Of a DNA stretch of 64,000 nucleotides, positions 57,835-64,000 are shown one piece after another (the stretch's first letter is position 1; each line of letters starts with the position of its first letter). A model generated the notes under the pieces. It was not told where the DNA came from. It saw only the letters and a program-made list of their open reading frames with translations, and searched no databases. Origin of the DNA: Lepas anatifera (Eukaryota; Arthropoda; Thecostraca; Lepadidae); contig JAOTON010001526.1 in the NCBI GenBank assembly GCA_034440635.1, forward strand, positions 2,613,001-2,677,000, read 5' to 3'. The position numbers and the translations under genes were made by a program.

Positions 57835-59613
57835 ATGGCTTCCAACTCTCTCTTCCGTCCCTCCAGCCCCCGTTTGAACAAAGCCAACCTGCCAAGCGGA
57901 GCTTGGCTGGTTGGCACCTACCTTTCTACGCACCAAAACTTGGCCAAAGAGTCTACCTTTAATTTGGATAAGGCCATCAGCCAAAAAGTGAAAGGTAGTT
58001 TTGAGATTATCAAACATCAAAAAGATATCCTGATCAAAACCTCAAATCAGGAATCTACCCGAGCCCTGCTGGCCACAAAAACTTTTGGGTCGAAACCAGT
58101 CATCTTTTCTGTTCACCACTCCCTTAACTTCTACCGGGGCATCATCAATGCCCCGGAAGTGTCCCATCTCTCTGATGTGGACCTTGAGCACATGTTTGAC
58201 TTTAAAGGTCAAAATGTGCTAGCCCTCGAAAAGTTGAACCCCAACAAAAATTCTACGCAAAAAGACCCACGTCTAAGAGACCACCGATTCATTGTCACCT
58301 TCGACACAAAGTGTCGGGATGACTGCGGCCAAATTAAACTGGGCGACTGTGTCTACCCAGTTAGGCCGTACTACCCCCTCCCTATTCGTTGCCAAACTTG
58401 TCAAAGGTACGGGCACGTAGAAACAAACTGTAAGAACCCCACCCCACGATGCGGCAAGTGCAGTGCTAAGCACCGCACTAAAGATTGCACCTCTAAAAGC
58501 CTCAAGTGCGCTGCCTGTGGCGGCGCTCATGGGGCAGATAATCCCAAGTGCCCGACCTGGCTCCGAGAAAAAGAGGTTAACGTTCTGGCTGAGGAAAAAA
58601 GCTCCCGTTTGACCTGGCCCGCAAACAAGTGCTGCAAAAAGAAAAGAGCCGCACAGTCCCAAAAAGCTGTGGTAGCAAGGCCACCACAGCAGCCCCCAGC
58701 ACAGCCGGCCAGGAACACCCCATTTCGAAACAGCCTCAGCCACCCAAAAACACAAGCCGCCACATCCGCCCTCTAATGGAGCCCCTTTTCTTGGCGCCCA
58801 TCAGGCCGTCCGTCCCCCTCCCCCCACCACGTGGCGCAATCACTTTTTGGCGTAGGTGGACGCCCGCTGCGGGCTGGGAGGATCTCCCGACCCGCACTAG
58901 TTCTCCGCCAGGTCTTCCGACCGAAAATCCTCCCGCCCCTCAGGCACCTAAAATCACCAGGAAGACCTGGACACCCGCAGCAGGGTGGCAAAGCCACTCT
59001 GCACGAGTGCCTGACAAGTCTGATTTCCCCTCGCTACCTGCCCCCAAGCACTCTAAATTCACCGGTGCTCCCCTTCCCAGGCGCCGCCAAAGGCAGGCTC
59101 CGAGAAGGCCTCTAACGAGTGGCAGCCCACCCCCTCAGGGTAAAACGGCTGCCACTCAAACCAAAATCCCAAAAAGTAAATATTTCAACCCAAACTGAAA
59201 CTGCTCCTCTCTCCTTGGAAAGAAGCGATGCTTCTTTCCAAACAGCACCGACCACCCGCACTTGCGGATCCCAAACCGACCTCATAGGTCATTTTATGCA
59301 GTTTCAGTTTTCAAGTGATCTTGAAACGTCAGACGACAAAAGTCAGTCTGACCACGAGCTGTCCGGGACAGAGACCGTCTCTGACACCAGCAGTGCATCA
59401 GAGACGAGCTCTGCAAAAACTGTTATAAACACTTCCAGAGCTCCCCTCCTGGAAACCCCCAGCCCCGGCTCCTCCAGCCCCGGCAGCTCACCCGTAGCAA
59501 GGAAAATTAGCTTTTCTAGGCACTCCACCCCAGTTTCTCCTGCTAGCGATAGCAGCAGCAGCAGGTGCTCGTATAACCTTCGCAAGCGTAGATCCCCTAA
59601 GCACAAACGTTAA
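57835..59613 (+). pseudogene. LINE copy C ORF1 with paired -1/+1 frameshifts
   Basis: Start ATG 57835. The A run at 58595-58600 has six A instead of seven, shifting the frame just after the third knuckle; that frame stops at 58776. An extra C at 59168-59170 returns to the original frame, which stays open to 59613. The N-terminal domain and all three knuckles are intact, so a 313-residue product plus an out-of-frame tail could still be made. The Pro-rich middle is lost. Confidence 0.88.
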
Positions 59614-59621
59614 AAACCACC

Positions 59622-62600
59622 ATGGGTTCAATTCTGCAATGGAATACAAATGGCCTTATCGGGAAATTCCCGCTTTTTTCATCAATATTTGCTGAGAAAA
59701 AACCGGCACTAGCAGCATTACAAGAGACCCACTTTACTGATAAAGATAACGATAAATACAAAATCTCGGGTTACTCTTGGTATCGCCATAACGTAAACGC
59801 TGCTGTCCGTAAGGGAGGCACAGCCATCCTAATAGAAAATAGCATCCCACACAGTCACGTGCCTTTGGTAACATCACTGGACTGTGTAGCTATTAGTTTG
59901 AAAATACAACACGTCCAATTGACGGTTGTTTCAATATACATATCCCCTTGCGACCCTGATCCAACGGATCGGGAACTCGCACAACTATTTAATCAAATAA
60001 ACGGGCCTTTGTTATTACTTGGAGACTTGAATGGTCACCACCCATCCTGGGGCAGCGCCACGCCAAACCGTAGAGGTGAAATTATATATGACGCAATAGG
60101 TTCTCAAAATTTAGTTATCCTAAATAACGGCGCACCAACCCGCCAAGCAACGCAAAGCGGACATTTAGACTCAGCCATTGATATTTCGTGCTGCACGCCT
60201 AGAATTGCGTCACTGTTTACCTGGGATGTCGAAGACAACCCAGGCATGAGCGATCACCTCCCAATCAAAATCAATGTCCCCCAAGGAGCACTCGACCGCG
60301 TTGATCTGTTTACCCCTTCCTGGAGTCTAAAACGAGCGGACTGGACAAAATTTGAGGCAGAGGTCGACCTCACACTGGTCACCGAAGGTGACCCACACTC
60401 GGCAGACATTGAATTAATACTAAGAGCCATAAGCTCAGCAGCACAAGTAGCAATACCAAAAACCAGAGGACCCCGAAAGAAAAACGGAGCCCCATGGTGG
60501 AACGCAGAGACGGCACACGCCAAAGCTCAAATGATTAGAGCCCGCAAGGCATATGAGAGGAGGGCACACAGCCCTACTCGATCCGCACTTCGGGCAGCAA
60601 AAGAACACTTTCGAAACACGTGCAAGCGGGTTCAAAAGGACAGTTTCAACTCTTTTGCCTCCAAATTCAACCGCTTCACTCCCACCACCCAAGTTTGGAA
60701 AACCATTAGAGCTTTCTCTGCGAAGCGACCACCCCGTGGACCTTTCCCTCAACTAAAAATAGCTGGCCAACCCATCACCGAACCTAAGGAAGTCATGGAT
60801 AAATTTGCTGATCATTACGCCAGTGTCGCAGCTAATAACTCATACAGCCAGCGCTCCAAAGACCAGGCAGAATGGTGCAAAAAGCACACATTCATCAATT
60901 ATGGTAATCAAGAGTATTATAACGTACCATTTACAATGACCGAGCTAAATTACGCCATTAGCAAGTGTGGAAACACTGCAGTGGGCCCTGACGAAATTCA
61001 CTACTCTTTCTTCAGGCACCTCAGCCAAACAGCACTAAAGTACCTGCTTTCGGCCATTAACAACATGTTTCTTAGCGACTCTTTCCCCACATCGTGGCGA
61101 GAGAGTATTATCATTCCCCTTCCAAAACCTGGCAAAGAAAAAACAGACCCAAAAGGTTATCGCCCAATTTCGCTTACTAGCTGTGCTAGCAAGCTTGTCG
61201 AGCGCATGGTAAACGTTAGACTTCACGAGATCCTCGAAAAGAAGCTTGATGCTATGCAATCAGGCTTCCGGCGCGGGCGAGCCACCACTGACAATTTGGT
61301 GAAACTAGTCAGTGACATCCAAAATGGCTTTTACAAAAAGCAAGTAACAATAGCTGCATTCTTAGACATTAAATCGGCGTTCGATCGCGTACAAAAAGAC
61401 GCCCTTTTGTTTAAATTAAGCAAGCTAGGAATTCGTGGCCACCTTGCAAAATTCATTGAAAACTTCCTCAAGGACCGAAAATTTAAAGTCCGTTGTGGCA
61501 CCACATTCTCCTACCTGGCAACCCAAGACCAAGGCACACCCCAGGGTAGCGTTCTGTCCCCCACCCTCTTTTTAGTAATGATCAATGATCTCTTCGCCAA
61601 AAAGCTACCGCCTGGAATAAATTACTCCCTCTTTGCGGACGATGTCGCCATTTGGAAAGCCACTGCAATCGATACCAGGCGGTATAATGAACCAGAATTT
61701 CAACATGCAACTACGCAGTTGCAGGATAGCTTAAACGACATCGATAATTGGTGTAGTTTAATGGGTCTATCACTCTCGGCGGAAAAATCATCAGTCGTTG
61801 TCTTTGCCAGAGCGCATTCCAGACACGACCCTCCACGGCTCCAAATCTCGGGTAAACCTATTGAATGCACCAATAGCTTCAAATTCTTGGGCGTCACCCT
61901 AGATTCCCGATTGAGTTTCAATGAGCACATCACCAAAGTCGTCTCTAGCTGTCAAAAGCGAGTCAACATTCTCCGCATGCTCGGCGGCACAGAGTATGGC
62001 GGGGATCGAAAGACCCTGCTTATGCTCTACAAGTCCCTGATTCGGTCCATTCTCGAGTATAATTCGTTCGTTTTTGACTCGACGAACAAGACCAATAAAT
62101 TAAAGCTAGAGCGAGTCCAAAATGCCAGTATCCGGGCAGCCACAGGCGCGCTCAGAGAATCCCCCATCACCAGCCTGCTAACTGATAGCGGGCTATGCCC
62201 ACTGCAGACAAGACGCGACGCCCAGCTTATTTCTTACTACATTAAGGTCCAATCCACCGAAAACCACCCGGCAAAACAATGTTTTGCCCATCCCAGACGA
62301 GCAAATAAAGCCACTCTACAGAAGTGGCCCCCATTTAAGCACAGAGTAGCGAAAACCCTGGAAAGCCTCAATCTTGCACTGCCAGCAACAATAGGCAAAC
62401 CCCCACTCTCCCGCTTCTGGACTCGGAAAGAGCCCAAAGTGGAATTTCTTTTCACTTCCCGTAAAACGGACTTCTCAGAGGAAGAAGTCTCCCAGAAATT
62501 CCTAGAGTTCCGATCTTGTAACGCGGACAAGACCTTTATATTTACAGACGGCTCCAAAATAGGCGAAAAAGTAGGCCTCGGCATCTGGGGGCAAAATATT

Positions 62601-63341
62601 TGCCTTCAGAAAAGACTTCCGGACAACTGCTCTATCTTCACAGCCGAGGCTGTTGCCATCCTAAATGCATTAGCCATAATCAGAACCCAAAATATCAACT
62701 CAGCCGTCATCTGTTCAGACTCTAAATCTGTCCTGCAGGCCGTCAGTAACGTAGTCAACCCCAGCCACCACGTTATAGCAGATATTCAGAAAGGTATCGA
62801 TGATACCCCTGATGTCTCTTTTCTTTGGATCCCGGGCCACTGCAAAATTCAAGGAAATGAAAAGGCCGATGAGCAGGCAAAAAAGTCCCTAGAACTTAGA
62901 GAGATCGCACCCTTAACGTGGTCTGGAGACGATAGCAAAGCTCTCCTCCAGGACACCATCCGGAAGCAAATTCAAAATAACTGGACTACAAACCACAGCG
63001 CCCACCTATTCTATATCAAGCCTAACATCGGCTACTGGCCCAGTTCCAACCAAAAGAGTCGCCGGCGCGAGGTTATTCTAACCAGACTCAGAAATGGACA
63101 CACAAAATTAAATGCCTATTGGAACGCGGGTACCTGTGGTACCTGCGACGCAATGGAGAATCCCTATCACATTCTCATCGATTGTCCCCAGCACAATACC
63201 CATCGGCAACCCATGCTAGATTACTGCCGAATCCAAAACATCCCTGTAGACCTAAAAACTCTGCTCGGTAACGACCATCCTGAGCTACTCGAAAAAGTCT
63301 TTACATTCCTAAAGGACTCTGGGCTAGAGAAGTTTCTATAA
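59622..63341 (+). CDS. LINE copy C ORF2: endonuclease-RT-RNase H (intact, 1239 aa)
   Basis: Same start context (ACCACCATGG) and length as copy A. All endonuclease (QETH, GDLNGHH, SDH), RT (LDIKSAFD, QGTPQGS, FADD) and RNase H residues, and the terminal CX2CX7HX4C knuckle, are retained. It differs from A at only a few residues, such as T184S, Y230F, N235S, T680A, I1041V and D1120N; the last change is shared with B. Confidence 0.95.
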   Translation: MGSILQWNTNGLIGKFPLFSSIFAEKKPALAALQETHFTDKDNDKYKISGYSWYRHNVNAAVRKGGTAILIENSIPHSHVPLVTSLDCVAISLKIQHVQLTVVSIYISPCDPDPTDRELAQLFNQINGPLLLLGDLNGHHPSWGSATPNRRGEIIYDAIGSQNLVILNNGAPTRQATQSGHLDSAIDISCCTPRIASLFTWDVEDNPGMSDHLPIKINVPQGALDRVDLFTPSWSLKRADWTKFEAEVDLTLVTEGDPHSADIELILRAISSAAQVAIPKTRGPRKKNGAPWWNAETAHAKAQMIRARKAYERRAHSPTRSALRAAKEHFRNTCKRVQKDSFNSFASKFNRFTPTTQVWKTIRAFSAKRPPRGPFPQLKIAGQPITEPKEVMDKFADHYASVAANNSYSQRSKDQAEWCKKHTFINYGNQEYYNVPFTMTELNYAISKCGNTAVGPDEIHYSFFRHLSQTALKYLLSAINNMFLSDSFPTSWRESIIIPLPKPGKEKTDPKGYRPISLTSCASKLVERMVNVRLHEILEKKLDAMQSGFRRGRATTDNLVKLVSDIQNGFYKKQVTIAAFLDIKSAFDRVQKDALLFKLSKLGIRGHLAKFIENFLKDRKFKVRCGTTFSYLATQDQGTPQGSVLSPTLFLVMINDLFAKKLPPGINYSLFADDVAIWKATAIDTRRYNEPEFQHATTQLQDSLNDIDNWCSLMGLSLSAEKSSVVVFARAHSRHDPPRLQISGKPIECTNSFKFLGVTLDSRLSFNEHITKVVSSCQKRVNILRMLGGTEYGGDRKTLLMLYKSLIRSILEYNSFVFDSTNKTNKLKLERVQNASIRAATGALRESPITSLLTDSGLCPLQTRRDAQLISYYIKVQSTENHPAKQCFAHPRRANKATLQKWPPFKHRVAKTLESLNLALPATIGKPPLSRFWTRKEPKVEFLFTSRKTDFSEEEVSQKFLEFRSCNADKTFIFTDGSKIGEKVGLGIWGQNICLQKRLPDNCSIFTAEAVAILNALAIIRTQNINSAVICSDSKSVLQAVSNVVNPSHHVIADIQKGIDDTPDVSFLWIPGHCKIQGNEKADEQAKKSLELREIAPLTWSGDDSKALLQDTIRKQIQNNWTTNHSAHLFYIKPNIGYWPSSNQKSRRREVILTRLRNGHTKLNAYWNAGTCGTCDAMENPYHILIDCPQHNTHRQPMLDYCRIQNIPVDLKTLLGNDHPELLEKVFTFLKDSGLEKFL

Positions 63342-64000
63342 ATCACCCCTCCCAGTATATATGATGGAGGGTGCATGGTGCACCCCCAAAGTAGGACTTG
63401 CCTATTTTCCAATCATAGATGATCCACTGCGAAATTTAAGCAATAGTTTTGTAACCTTTAAATGGTTCATTGTAGGCTAAGGATAGGTTATGTTAGGCTA
63501 ACTTTGAAATCAGGTTAGGTTAGATAGGTTAGATTTCTTCACCGCAGTGATACCTTTCACTGCGGGTCTATACTAACCACACCTATACTCTTACTAACAA
63601 TCTAACTATCCTCTCACACTTCTTTCTCTGCGCGGCGGCTGCCCAGCCGGAGAGGGGAGCTGCAACTTCACCTCCGGGTTGCAGGGTAAATTCGCGGCAC
63701 CCTGGCCAGGTGTTTAGCGCACTTTCTAAAATACGAAATTATTGAGTTAACGGAGGTTTTCGAGTAACGTATACAAGCGGACATCAATAGCTGACACACA
63801 AAATTCTAAATTCTAAATTCCAAATTCCAAATTCTAAATTTCAAATTCTAAATTTAAGGTCTTCAACCACAGAAATAACCTTCGCACTCTGCGGGTCTAA
63901 ACTTATTAAAAGACCTCCCTTGGCATGGCTATGCCATTGCCACGACAGTCCATTTGCAAGCTAAAACATCTTGCAACCCATTACTTGAAATAACTCCCAT

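Larger units (their letters stand above)
56853..64000 (+). mobile_element. I-superfamily LINE copy C (3' end beyond window)
   Basis: Same start GCTTGCCTGACTG, 7306 bp after copy B's. It is the most diverged of the three, mainly in the leader and ORF1 (ACCATTCATACAACCATGG precedes ORF1). ORF2 is intact. The window ends inside its 3' UTR, so the tail and right junction are unseen and the array may continue. Confidence 0.92.

Noticed and set aside
42242..64000. LTR element or segmental duplication as explanation of the 7.3-kb repeats
   Set aside because: Unit ends coincide with LINE ends, no LTRs exist, and tails differ between junctions.

Overview
The window is eukaryotic, repeat-rich animal DNA, most likely from an arthropod or another invertebrate. 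The evidence is the content: LINEs with arthropod-type three-knuckle ORF1 proteins, a Penelope-like element, Ty3/Gypsy remnants, tRNA-derived SINEs, TTAA-flanked and hAT-type MITEs, long di- and tetranucleotide microsatellites, and GGTTAG-rich stretches. There are no operons or bacterial signals. The species cannot be named from the sequence. Only two stretches look like host genes, a C-type lectin exon near 26.4-26.9 kb and a secreted, possibly FGF-like, exon near 31.3-31.65 kb.

Layout. 1-2.28 kb: decayed Penelope-like element (minus strand, RT plus GIY-YIG remnant) split by a microsatellite-bearing insertion. 3.97-4.98 kb: first member of a TTAA-flanked MITE family (called M here). 7.3-11.9 kb: decayed Ty3/Gypsy element with about 100-bp LTRs. 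12.3-13.4 kb: 3' end of a non-LTR element with a TGAAC tail. 14.2-16.2 kb: two more M MITEs. 17-24.65 kb: nested SINEs, a large inverted repeat, two M MITEs that share one TTAA, and a 1.1-kb LTR element with perfect 5-bp target duplications. 26.4-26.9 kb: C-type lectin. 27.5-29.05 kb: TA-flanked element. 29.5-31.0 kb: interrupted M MITE. 31.3-32.5 kb: secreted-protein exon and an RNase H remnant. 33.5-34.9 kb: (GA)n and two hAT-type MITEs. 38.0-39.1 kb: 32-bp minisatellite. 39.5-42.1 kb: M MITE abutting a decayed minus-strand RT element.

42.2-64.0 kb, a third of the window, is the standout: three nearly identical, full-length I-superfamily LINEs in direct head-to-tail order with a 7.305/7.306-kb period (the third runs off the end). 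Each has a structured 970-bp 5' leader, ORF1 (592 aa, three zinc knuckles), ORF2 (1239 aa: AP-type endonuclease, reverse transcriptase, RNase H, terminal zinc knuckle) and an 800-bp 3' UTR. The two junctions share a 12-mer but have different tetranucleotide tails. Every ORF break is a 1-nt change in a homopolymer: copy B keeps ORF1, copies A and C keep ORF2. In such elements ORF1 coats the RNA, the endonuclease nicks the target and the RT copies the RNA at the nick. This young array is the best candidate for an active, unusual system here.
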